Origin: an uncultured Verrucomicrobiota bacterium
GTDB taxonomy: Bacteria > Verrucomicrobiota > Verrucomicrobiia > Opitutales > Opitutaceae
Length of the DNA stretch: 64,000 bases
Reading direction: 5' to 3'
Assembly: GCA_903869675.1 (NCBI GenBank)
Contig: CAIQAB010000013.1
Location: 106,231 to 170,230, forward strand
A program made the position numbers and the translations under genes. The number at the start of each line of letters is the position of its first letter. Position 1 is the stretch's first letter. This document shows positions 25,287-33,416 of the stretch, in pieces. The notes under the pieces were generated by a model, which was given only the letters and a program-made list of their open reading frames with translations, ran no database searches and had not been told where the DNA came from.

Positions 25287-26282
25287 ATGAGCACCCAGCC
25301 AATCGTAGCCATCACCTTAGGCGATCCCGCCGGCACCGGCCCTGAAATAATCCTGAAGGCCCTCACCCTACCCGAGGTGCGCGCATTGGGCCGCATGCTC
25401 ATCGTCGGCGACGCCGCCACGCTCGATCGCGCGCAAACCTACACCGGCACGGACCTGAGGATCCACGCGGTCAACTCGCCCGAGCAAGCCCGCTTCGACC
25501 CCGGCGTGCTCGATGTGCTCGACCTGAAAAACGTCGACCTCAGCAAGCTGACGGTAGGCAAAGTCAGCCCCATGGCCGGCCACGCCGCATATGAATACGT
25601 CAAGACCGCCGCCGAACTCGCCCTCGCCGGACGGGTCTGCGCCATCGTGACCTCGGCTCTCAACAAAGCTGCGCTTAACGCCGCCGGACACCACTTCGAC
25701 GGCCACACCGGACTGCTCGCGGAGGTTTGCAAAGCCCCTGGAGCGACCATGATGCTTGTGGCCGAAAAACTGCGCGTCACCCACGTCTCCACTCACGTCT
25801 CCCTCCGCCAAGCCATCGACCGAGTTCGGCCCGAGCGCATCCTGAAAGTCCTCCAACTAACCCACGACGCGGTGCGGCGCCTGGGCATCGAAAAACCGAA
25901 GCTCGCCGTCGCCGGACTGAATCCCCACGCCGGCGAGGGCGGACTCTTCGGCGACGAGGAGGAAAAATACATCGCCCCCGCCATCGCGCAGGCCCGCGCC
26001 CTTGGCCTCGACGCCTCCGGCCCCTGGCCGGGCGACACGGTTTTTTTTCGCACGCTCCAGGGCGAATTCGACGGCGCCGTCGCCATGTATCACGACCAAG
26101 GTCACGTCGCCGCCAAGATGCTCGGCATCTGGCGCGGGGTTAACGTGACCCTCGGACTCCCCATCATCCGCACCTCTGTAGAACACGGCACCGATTTCAC
26201 CAACGCAGGCACCGGTCGTGGTGATCCACGCAGCCTCATCGAGGCCATCAAGCTAGCCGCCGTGCTCGCCGCCCACTCATGA
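25287..26282 (+). CDS. pdxA2: PdxA2-type 4-phospho-threonate/erythronate dehydrogenase (PdxA family)
   Basis: A metal-dependent NAD dehydrogenase of the PdxA family. It starts with TLGDPAGTGPEI and carries the three metal-binding histidines: His170 (VSTHVSLRQA), His214 (LNPHAGEGG) and His269 (YHDQGH). NAGTGRGDP near the C-terminus is also a family block. PdxA2 enzymes oxidise 4-phospho-D-threonate or 4-phospho-D-erythronate to an unstable 3-keto acid that loses CO2 and gives dihydroxyacetone phosphate. The kinase gene three bases upstream and the absence of pyridoxine synthesis partners support this catabolic role over vitamin B6 synthesis. Its stop overlaps the next start (ATGA, 26279-26282). 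The symbol reflects subfamily inference, not an assay. Confidence 0.88.
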   Translation: MSTQPIVAITLGDPAGTGPEIILKALTLPEVRALGRMLIVGDAATLDRAQTYTGTDLRIHAVNSPEQARFDPGVLDVLDLKNVDLSKLTVGKVSPMAGHAAYEYVKTAAELALAGRVCAIVTSALNKAALNAAGHHFDGHTGLLAEVCKAPGATMMLVAEKLRVTHVSTHVSLRQAIDRVRPERILKVLQLTHDAVRRLGIEKPKLAVAGLNPHAGEGGLFGDEEEKYIAPAIAQARALGLDASGPWPGDTVFFRTLQGEFDGAVAMYHDQGHVAAKMLGIWRGVNVTLGLPIIRTSVEHGTDFTNAGTGRGDPRSLIEAIKLAAVLAAHS

Positions 26283-28072
26283 GCACACGCCTCCCGCTAG
26301 GGTTGCTTTTGCCCCTCGTGCTGCACGCAACGGAGCCGTCTCCACCGCTCGTCTACACCGGCCCAACCGAAATCGCCGCCACCGCCGACGGCGGCCTGCA
26401 ACCCGTGGTCGGGGTGCAGAATATCCAGGTCTTTCGCGCCAACCGCACCGCGTCCGCCCACGCCGACGGCCTCACCGATACCTATAACCACGCCCCCATG
26501 CTCGCTTACTGGCACGGGCGCTTTTACCTCGAATACCTCAGCGGCGCGGTCAACGAGCACGACAACCCCACCGTCACCTCGCTCACGACCTCATCCGACG
26601 GCCTGACCTGGGATGCTCCTCGCGTCATTTTTCCCGCCATCACACTGCCTGACGGCACGCACACGATTGCCCACCAGCGCATGGGTTTTTACGCCGCGCC
26701 AGATGGCCGCCTGCTGGCGCTTTCTTTCTACGGCACCCCGCCATCCCCCAACGACGGCAATGGCCTCGGCCGCGGCGCGCGCGAGATACATGCCGACGGT
26801 TCGTTCGGCCCCGTTTATTTTATCCGCCTCAACTCAAAGCGAGATTTCCCCGACTTTCCGCTTCCCTACCCGCTCTACTCCACCGCGCCAGACCCCGGCT
26901 TCGTCGCCGCCTGCGCTGCCTTGCTCGCCAATAAACTAATCACCGCCCAGTGGTGGGAGGAGGACCAACTCGACGAATCCGGTTTCTATCGCGCCAAAGG
27001 CAAGGCCCTGTCCTGCGTAACCCGTCCCGACGGCGCCACCCTCGGTATCTGGAAGAACCGCCTCGTCGCCACCACCACCGACCAGGGCGAAACTTGGAGT
27101 GAAAAAGTCTTCGCTGCCAACCTGCCGAACAATGCCTCGAAATACTGGCTGCAACGCACCGCCGACGGACGCTTCGCGCTCGCCTTCAACCCCACCAACC
27201 GCAACCGCTACCCGCTCGCCGTCACGACCAGCGATGATTGCGCCACGTTCTCCGGTCTCGCCGCCATCCACGGCGAGCTGCCCGACCAGCGCTACGGCGG
27301 CTACTTGAAGAACATGGGCCCGCAATACGTGCGCGGTATCGAAGCCGGTAATCCCGCAGAGGCCGGGCCCGATTCCAACTCGGCCTTCTGGCTCACCTAC
27401 TCGGTTAACAAGGAGGATATCTGGGTCGCCCGCGTGCCCGTGCCGGTGACGACCACTGTCTCTGGCGCCATCCACGATAACTTCGAGACAAACGCCTTGG
27501 GCACGCCCCCCGCCGGTTGGAACATCTACTCGCCAGTCTGGGCGCCCGTCCGGGTCGTCGCTTCCGCAGGCACCCAAGCTATCGAACTCCGCGACGAGGA
27601 TCCTTACGACTACGCCCGCGCAGTCCGGGTTTTCCCAGCCACCCACGGGGTAAGAATTTCCTTTAAGGTTTTCCCCCGCCAGACCGGCGCTCATCTGGAG
27701 GTCGAACTCCTCGACGCCAAGGGCGCCCGCCCCGTGCGTCTCGCGCTCAGAGAAGACGGGCATCTGTGGGTCTGCCATGAAGCACAATGGATCGACACCG
27801 GCCCCTACGCCTCCGGTCGCTGGCAAACCTATGAACTAGAGATCCCGCCCAATCCCGACGCCGACCGCTGCGCTTTGCTAGTGGACGGCAAATCCCCGCT
27901 GCCTCGCCCCGCCTTCTTCACCGATCCTGTGAAAACCGTCGAACGCCTTTCCATCCGCACCGGTGATCATCGTGAACGCGGATACGGCGGACATGATCTG
28001 CCGCACGCCGACGAGAAGTCGCCGCTCGCATCTTTTCTCATCGACGACGTCGTGATCACCCCCCTGCCATGA
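26279..28072 (+). CDS. Secreted sialidase-superfamily propeller with C-terminal jelly-roll domain
   Basis: A 597-residue exported protein. A short signal peptide (residues 1-18, ending LHA) is followed by a six- or seven-bladed propeller (about 25-390) with YNHAPMLAYWHGRFYLEYL, TTSSDGLTWDAP and TTDQGETWSE blades. A LamG/concanavalin-like jelly-roll (about 398-597) comes next, beginning HDNFETNALGTPPAGWN. The first-blade YNHxP-x-YWxGRFY pattern resembles propeller families acting next to uronic acids (PL27/GH145-like), but the match is from memory of motifs and is weak. GH33-type sialidase is less likely. It is translated in overlap with pdxA2 and with the following hydrolase gene, so it belongs to the same pathway. 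Confidence 0.72.
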   Translation: MSTRLPLGLLLPLVLHATEPSPPLVYTGPTEIAATADGGLQPVVGVQNIQVFRANRTASAHADGLTDTYNHAPMLAYWHGRFYLEYLSGAVNEHDNPTVTSLTTSSDGLTWDAPRVIFPAITLPDGTHTIAHQRMGFYAAPDGRLLALSFYGTPPSPNDGNGLGRGAREIHADGSFGPVYFIRLNSKRDFPDFPLPYPLYSTAPDPGFVAACAALLANKLITAQWWEEDQLDESGFYRAKGKALSCVTRPDGATLGIWKNRLVATTTDQGETWSEKVFAANLPNNASKYWLQRTADGRFALAFNPTNRNRYPLAVTTSDDCATFSGLAAIHGELPDQRYGGYLKNMGPQYVRGIEAGNPAEAGPDSNSAFWLTYSVNKEDIWVARVPVPVTTTVSGAIHDNFETNALGTPPAGWNIYSPVWAPVRVVASAGTQAIELRDEDPYDYARAVRVFPATHGVRISFKVFPRQTGAHLEVELLDAKGARPVRLALREDGHLWVCHEAQWIDTGPYASGRWQTYELEIPPNPDADRCALLVDGKSPLPRPAFFTDPVKTVERLSIRTGDHRERGYGGHDLPHADEKSPLASFLIDDVVITPLP

Positions 28073-30636
28073 TGCCCCGTCTCTTCGCCCTGCTGCTCGC
28101 CATTTCAGCGGCTTCGTTGCTGCGTAGCGAAATCGTCTCCGCTCCAGATGCCTCCCCGCGGGTGCGCTATGGCATCGAACACCTGAGCTCCGCGCTGCCA
28201 AAAGACGCACCCCGCATCGTGGTGCAGGCGGGTTGCGGCGTGCCCGGCCCGGAGGGGTTTTCCATCACGACCAGCCCGGATGGCACCATCTACATCGGGG
28301 GCTCGGACGACACCGGTCAGCTCTACGGTTGTCTGGAACTGGCTGATCGAATCCGTCGCAGCGGCGGCATCCCGCAGTCACCGCTCAACGCCATCGACGC
28401 ACCGGTCATGGTCCTGCGCGGCACCTGTATCGGCATGCAGAAAACCTACTATCTACCCGGCCGAAAAGTTTACGAATACCCCTACACGCCGGAGGAATTC
28501 CCGTTTTTCTACGACAAGGCCTACTGGACCGACTACCTCGACCACTTGGCCGAACTGAGGATGAATACACTCTACCTCTGGAATGGCCACCCCTTCGCCT
28601 CGCTCGTTCGGCTCCCCGACTACCCCGAAGCCGTTGAAGTCACCCCCGAAATCTTCGAGCGCAACGTGGGGATGTTTCAATGGCTCACCGCCGAATGCGA
28701 TCGACGAGGGATCTGGCTCGTGCAGCAGTTCTACAGCATTTTGATTTCCAAACCGCTCGCCGAGAAGCACGGGCTGGATTCGCAGCTCCACGCTTGGAAT
28801 GACCTAGCCGCGGACTACACCCGCAAATCCATCGCCGCCTTCGTGCGCGATTTTCCCCACGTCGGCCTGATGCCCTGCCTCGGCGAAGCCCTGCAGGAAC
28901 AATCCACCCAGACCCGCTGGATGACCGAGGTCATCCTGCCCGGCGTCAAGGAGGGCATGAAAGCCGCCGGCCTGAACGAGGAACCGCCCGTCGTCTTGCG
29001 CACCCACGCTACCGACGCCACCGTGATCATGCCCGAGGCGCTGAAGGTCTATAAAAACCTCTTCACCGAAGCAAAATTCAATGGCGAGTCGCTCACCACT
29101 TGGGAACCTCGCGGCGTTCGCCAGCAATTGCACCTGACGATGAGCCGCGTCGGCTCCACCCACATCGCCAACGTCCACATCCTCGCGAACCTCGAACCCT
29201 TCCGCTACGGCGCGACGGACTTTATCCAAAAATCCGTCATCGCCATGCGGGACCGCCTCGGCGCCCGCGGCCTGCATCTCTACCCGCTTTTCTACTGGGA
29301 CTGGCCCGTCTCGCCCGACATCACCGCCGCCCCCCTCAAGCAGTGGGAACGCGACTGGATCTGGTTCGAGGCTTGGGCGCGCTACGCTTGGAATCCAGAC
29401 CGCGAAGCCACCGGCGAGCACGCCTTCTGGACCGCCCGCCTAGCCGAATACTACGGGGCACGCGCCGCCGCGAAAATCCTCGAAGCCTACAACGCGTCCG
29501 GTGAATGCGCCCCGCGCCTGCTCCGCCGTTACGGCATCACCGAAGGCAACCGCCAAACCCTCTCGCTGGGCATGACGCTCGACGAACTCGTCCGCCCCGA
29601 AAAATACCGCGAGTTCCCCGAACTCTGGGAATCCCAATCACCTCCCGGCGAACGCCTCAAGGACTACGCCGCACGCGAATGGCAAAACCTCCCGCACGAG
29701 GGCGAGACCCCCGTCACCATCAATGCCGAAGTTCTCGCCTTCTCCAGCCAGGCGGTGGCCGCCATCGATGCCGCCGCTCCACTCGTAACCCAAAACGCCG
29801 AAGAATTCTCCCGCCTGCGCAACGACATCCATGCCATCCGCGCGATGTCGGAAAACTACGTCGCCAAGACCACCGCCGCCATCGCCGTGCTGCGCTACCA
29901 ACGCAGTCACGACCTCGCCGACATGGAAGCAGCCGAAAGCTCGCTCGCCAACAGCCTCGAGGCCTACCGCACCCTCACTGCATTGACGAACGGCACCTAT
30001 AAAGCCGCCAATTCCATGCAGACCGCCCAGCGCCGCATCCCCGTCCCCGGCGGCAAAAACGGTCAGGCCGCCAACTACCACTGGATGCACCTGCTCCCGA
30101 TCTACGAACAAGAACTCGCCGACTTTCGGGCCCAACTCGCCGCGCTTAAAAACCCCGCCACCGCTGGCGGTCGCTCGCACGCCCCGCTCAGCCCCGCCAG
30201 CTGGAAACTGCTCACTCCAGGTCTGGTCACCTACACCGTGCAAGTGGGCAACACCGCGTTCCCTGACTCCCCGGCCACCTTTACGACCATTGCCCCCGAA
30301 CTCGCCGCCCTACAAGGCATCGCCCTCCCCTGCACCAGCACTCCGCCCCCGGTAACCTTTGAATGCGCCGAGCCGGTGCGTGTGCTGATCGGGTATTTCA
30401 ACGCGAACGGACCGGAATGGCGAAAACCACCCACGCTCGAGACCGACGCTACCGCCGCCGAGCGCGGTGGCGCCGAACCTTTTATCATAGATGCCGTGAA
30501 GTTTGACACGCTGCCTACGGTTAACGTGCACGCCTTCGACTACCCCGCCGGCCGCCATACTCTCGAAGTCCGCGCTCCCGGTGCCTATTTGATTCTCGGT
30601 ATCGTGCAGTCCCCGTCACCTGACTCGGTCAGGTAG
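28069..30636 (+). CDS. Large secreted hydrolase-like protein with GH20/GH67-type N-terminal domain
   Basis: An 855-residue exported protein that ends the plus operon. After a signal peptide (residues 1-20), residues 22-110 form the small alpha/beta domain that precedes the barrel in GH20, GH67, GH84 and GH115 enzymes (IYIGGSDDTGQLYGCLELADRI). A TIM barrel follows (about 120-450) with RMNTLYLWNGHPFASL, PHVGLMPCLGEALQEQ and HLYPLFYWDWP. A helical region and a C-terminal beta region (680-855) come last. The Glu in CLGEALQEQ is a candidate acid/base. The protein does not fit one familiar GH family; alpha-glucuronidase- or alpha-galacturonidase-like action on acidic glycans is a guess from the fold and neighbours. 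Confidence 0.7.
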   Translation: MMPRLFALLLAISAASLLRSEIVSAPDASPRVRYGIEHLSSALPKDAPRIVVQAGCGVPGPEGFSITTSPDGTIYIGGSDDTGQLYGCLELADRIRRSGGIPQSPLNAIDAPVMVLRGTCIGMQKTYYLPGRKVYEYPYTPEEFPFFYDKAYWTDYLDHLAELRMNTLYLWNGHPFASLVRLPDYPEAVEVTPEIFERNVGMFQWLTAECDRRGIWLVQQFYSILISKPLAEKHGLDSQLHAWNDLAADYTRKSIAAFVRDFPHVGLMPCLGEALQEQSTQTRWMTEVILPGVKEGMKAAGLNEEPPVVLRTHATDATVIMPEALKVYKNLFTEAKFNGESLTTWEPRGVRQQLHLTMSRVGSTHIANVHILANLEPFRYGATDFIQKSVIAMRDRLGARGLHLYPLFYWDWPVSPDITAAPLKQWERDWIWFEAWARYAWNPDREATGEHAFWTARLAEYYGARAAAKILEAYNASGECAPRLLRRYGITEGNRQTLSLGMTLDELVRPEKYREFPELWESQSPPGERLKDYAAREWQNLPHEGETPVTINAEVLAFSSQAVAAIDAAAPLVTQNAEEFSRLRNDIHAIRAMSENYVAKTTAAIAVLRYQRSHDLADMEAAESSLANSLEAYRTLTALTNGTYKAANSMQTAQRRIPVPGGKNGQAANYHWMHLLPIYEQELADFRAQLAALKNPATAGGRSHAPLSPASWKLLTPGLVTYTVQVGNTAFPDSPATFTTIAPELAALQGIALPCTSTPPPVTFECAEPVRVLIGYFNANGPEWRKPPTLETDATAAERGGAEPFIIDAVKFDTLPTVNVHAFDYPAGRHTLEVRAPGAYLILGIVQSPSPDSVR
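30618..30634 (+). terminator. Hairpin at the 3' end of the plus operon (weak terminator candidate)
   Basis: A perfect inverted repeat, ACCTGAC-TCG-GTCAGGT, covers the last codons of the large hydrolase gene. It has no T-tract behind it, so termination may be factor-dependent or elsewhere. A wider pair, AGCAAGCG (30635-30642) and CGCTTGCT (30702-30709), spans the convergent gap. Confidence 0.35.
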
Positions 30637-30709
30637 CAAGCGCATCCTGCTGGCCCTCTTAATATTACCGCTTAATTTACGACTTGGGCACCTTTGCATT
30701 ACGCTTGCT

Positions 30710-33385
30710 TCAAGGTTCGGCGTGGGGCGTGGCGTCCTTAAAAAACTTCCACCGGATAGACACGAATCGCGGCTGATCGTTGCGGCGGGTGATTTGAAGT
30801 AGGCCGCAGGCTCCCGAGCGGCACTTGAACATAAAAATCAGCGGGGCCCCGTCGGTTGTGCCGCTGCTTTTAAAGGAGCCTGGCGTCTGCTGATCCCTCA
30901 ACATTTCATCGTAATCCTGCTGATTCCGGAACGCGTTCCAGTCCGGATTTGCCAAGATCCGGACATCCACACCGGATACCCCGCTCAATGTAGTGACACC
31001 ATTGGCTGCTTCGTATTTTACCGTGATTCCCGCAGGGCCAGGATTACGGAACGAACGCTCCGGCAGCGGCACGTCTGGCTCGGTCAGCAACTGATCGGAC
31101 TCCGGATCAAACAGACCACTCTCGCCGTTGGCACCGAGGAAGAGGATGCGTTGACGCTCAGCTCCGAAGGAAGCGTTAGGTTGAGCCTCGGACGGGGGCG
31201 GAGGAATCGGCGGCGCCGAAAACACAGGGTGCGAAACCGATCCGGACATGTTGCTGGTCTTCAAGGCCCGGTAAACAAGCCCACCGACCGGCAGCAGGAC
31301 CAGCAGCACGACCGCTATGGCCAACACCCCAAACGCGACCATGCATCCACCGCGCCGGGACGACGTTGCCGGTTGATCAAAAGCAGCGCGAACCTCTGCC
31401 CGCATGAGCACCACCAAGGACCAGATGCCGAACAGCACGCCAAGTCCGAAGCCTTCAAAAGTGAGGATCGCGAGCATCGACCCTACCACAGCCAACTCGT
31501 AGCCCCGTAGTGAGCGCATCCTCCACGCCGCGATGAAAGTGAGCAATGCCGAAGGCAAAAGAAACACTACCGAAAGCATAGCGAAGGAAACCCCCTTGAT
31601 TGGAGTCGAAGGCGCGAAGCCGACGTGCGGCCTGAAAAACCCGAACACCACCAACGGCACCAACACGAGAATGCCGACGGCAAGGTTGATTGCGGCCCCG
31701 ACTAAAAGTCCCGTCGCAGGCGCGGCAACCCGGTTCGGCGGCGTCACCGCCGGCTTCACCCGCGCCGGCGACGAAGGCGCAGATGCCGTGGCCTGCGAGC
31801 TCACCGGAGCCGAACCCGCGCTAAACGCAGCCCTCACCTCGGGCTGGCGCAAGACAACCAAGGCCCAAATGCCGATGCCCAGCTCGGCCAGGCCCCAGAA
31901 CGCGGTAAACACTCCCGCCGGCGATGCGAATACCGGCAACACGCCGAAGGCCCCGCTCACAATCAAGATCCATGCACCGGTCATCACCGAGCCATGGCGG
32001 CTCACCGCCTGCATTCTTCGCCCCGCCACGATCACATAAATTGCCGCGGCGACGTGCAGCAGCATCCAAGCGAAGACCGCTAGAAGACCCACCACCGCGA
32101 GCGCGCCCACAAGCATGACCGGCGCGTTGAACAACCGAAAGTTCATCGACCCCGGAAAGCCGTGCATGATACCGGAACCATAGGCGCCGAATCCCACGGC
32201 AGACACGACCACCAATCCGCCGATCAAAAGACCGACGGTCAAAAAAACCAGTTTCACGATGCCGGCCACCTTCATCGCGGTTCCCGCCGTGTTGATGCGA
32301 CCCTTAACATCTGAATTGGAACCTTCAGCCGAGGCCGGCGACGACGGCGCGGCGGGCGGAGGCGGTGGCTGTGGTGGCGTGCCCGCCACGGTTTCCAAAC
32401 CGGTCTTGAACTCGGTCGCATTGGCGAAGCGCAGCGCCGGGTCTTTTTCGAGGGCGCGCAGCACGATCTCGTCGAGCCGCACATCCAAACGCACATGGCG
32501 CGACGGCGGCTGGAGTTTTTTCTCATCGGGCAGCTCGCCGGTGAGCATCTGGTAAAGCACTACGCCGAGCGCATAGATGTCAGCCCGGTGATCGACCGCG
32601 TCGGGGTGCTCGCGCTGCTCGGGTGCCATGTAGCGCGGAGTGCCCATGATCTTGCCCGCCTCGGTAAGCTCACCGGAGGAGCCGGCGTCCAGATCACCCG
32701 CGACAATCGACGCCGCCCCGGTCGCTCCCACCAGCTTGGCGAGTCCGAAGTCGGCAACCTTCACCTGTCCACGACGATCAAGCAGTATGTTCTCGGGTTT
32801 GATATCGCGATGGACGATCCCGTGGTCGTGCGCGAATTGCAGCGCGTCGCAAATCTGCGGCACGATGCTAAGCGCCTCACGCGCGGCGATACGGCCGCCG
32901 TGGATTAGATGGCGCAAGGTCACGCCGTCCACGAACTCCATGAGAAGGTAACACCAACCGCCAGCCTCGCCGAAATCGTAAATGGTGACGATATTCGGAT
33001 GATCGAGCCGCGCCAGCGCCTGAGCCTCGCGGGCGAAACGCTCGGCGAAGGCAGGATCGGAGCCGCGTTCGGGCGCGAGAAGTTTCAATGCGACAAGCCG
33101 GCCGAGGGACTTTTGACGGGCCTGATAAACCACGCCCATGCCGCCACGCCCCAAGCATGAAATGATCTCAAGCTGGGGGAAATGTGCCGCGATGTTCTCG
33201 ATAGAAGGCGTCGGTTTATCAGCCGTCGCGGGTTCGCTTAAATCAGCCCCGGGGCCGAAGTGAACCGATACCAGACAGGCAGGGCACTCTCCTGCGGGAG
33301 TATTAGGTAAGAGAGGAGCACCACAACGGGAACAACGCGGTGCGTGATCGGACGGTCCGGTCGAGGCGGAGGCGGTGGTGTTCAT
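30710..33385 (-). CDS. Zinc-ribbon Ser/Thr protein kinase with duplicated membrane module
   Basis: An 891-residue membrane-anchored Hanks-type kinase. Residues 18-37 form a zinc ribbon (Cys18, Cys21, Cys34, Cys37). The kinase domain spans about 70-345, with GRGGMGVVYQA, VALKLL, HRDIKPEN and DFGLAK all intact, so it should be active. A Pro-rich linker leads to two similar hydrophobic blocks. Each has about four helices and ends almost identically: GIWALVVLRQPEVRAAF and GIWSLVVLMRAEVRAAF. A last membrane helix is followed by a C-terminal domain of about 150 residues (SESGLFDPESDQLL...), probably extracytoplasmic. It lies 31 bases after the sigma factor gene on the same strand, a pairing common in planctomycetes and verrucomicrobia. 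Confidence 0.92.
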   Translation of the reverse strand: MNTTASASTGPSDHAPRCSRCGAPLLPNTPAGECPACLVSVHFGPGADLSEPATADKPTPSIENIAAHFPQLEIISCLGRGGMGVVYQARQKSLGRLVALKLLAPERGSDPAFAERFAREAQALARLDHPNIVTIYDFGEAGGWCYLLMEFVDGVTLRHLIHGGRIAAREALSIVPQICDALQFAHDHGIVHRDIKPENILLDRRGQVKVADFGLAKLVGATGAASIVAGDLDAGSSGELTEAGKIMGTPRYMAPEQREHPDAVDHRADIYALGVVLYQMLTGELPDEKKLQPPSRHVRLDVRLDEIVLRALEKDPALRFANATEFKTGLETVAGTPPQPPPPPAAPSSPASAEGSNSDVKGRINTAGTAMKVAGIVKLVFLTVGLLIGGLVVVSAVGFGAYGSGIMHGFPGSMNFRLFNAPVMLVGALAVVGLLAVFAWMLLHVAAAIYVIVAGRRMQAVSRHGSVMTGAWILIVSGAFGVLPVFASPAGVFTAFWGLAELGIGIWALVVLRQPEVRAAFSAGSAPVSSQATASAPSSPARVKPAVTPPNRVAAPATGLLVGAAINLAVGILVLVPLVVFGFFRPHVGFAPSTPIKGVSFAMLSVVFLLPSALLTFIAAWRMRSLRGYELAVVGSMLAILTFEGFGLGVLFGIWSLVVLMRAEVRAAFDQPATSSRRGGCMVAFGVLAIAVVLLVLLPVGGLVYRALKTSNMSGSVSHPVFSAPPIPPPPSEAQPNASFGAERQRILFLGANGESGLFDPESDQLLTEPDVPLPERSFRNPGPAGITVKYEAANGVTTLSGVSGVDVRILANPDWNAFRNQQDYDEMLRDQQTPGSFKSSGTTDGAPLIFMFKCRSGACGLLQITRRNDQPRFVSIRWKFFKDATPHAEP

Positions 33386-33416
33386 ACCAAGGTAATTACC
33401 AAACGGGATGCGGTTG

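Noticed and set aside
25287..26282. Assignment as PdxA of vitamin B6 synthesis
   Set aside because: The kinase partner and catabolic operon fit PdxA2; pdxJ and other pathway genes are absent, and pdxH lies far away in another unit.
8297..30636. SusC/SusD TonB-dependent uptake genes
   Set aside because: Searched for by eye among all long frames; none has plug/barrel or SusD-like helical features. MFS and SSS carriers take their place.
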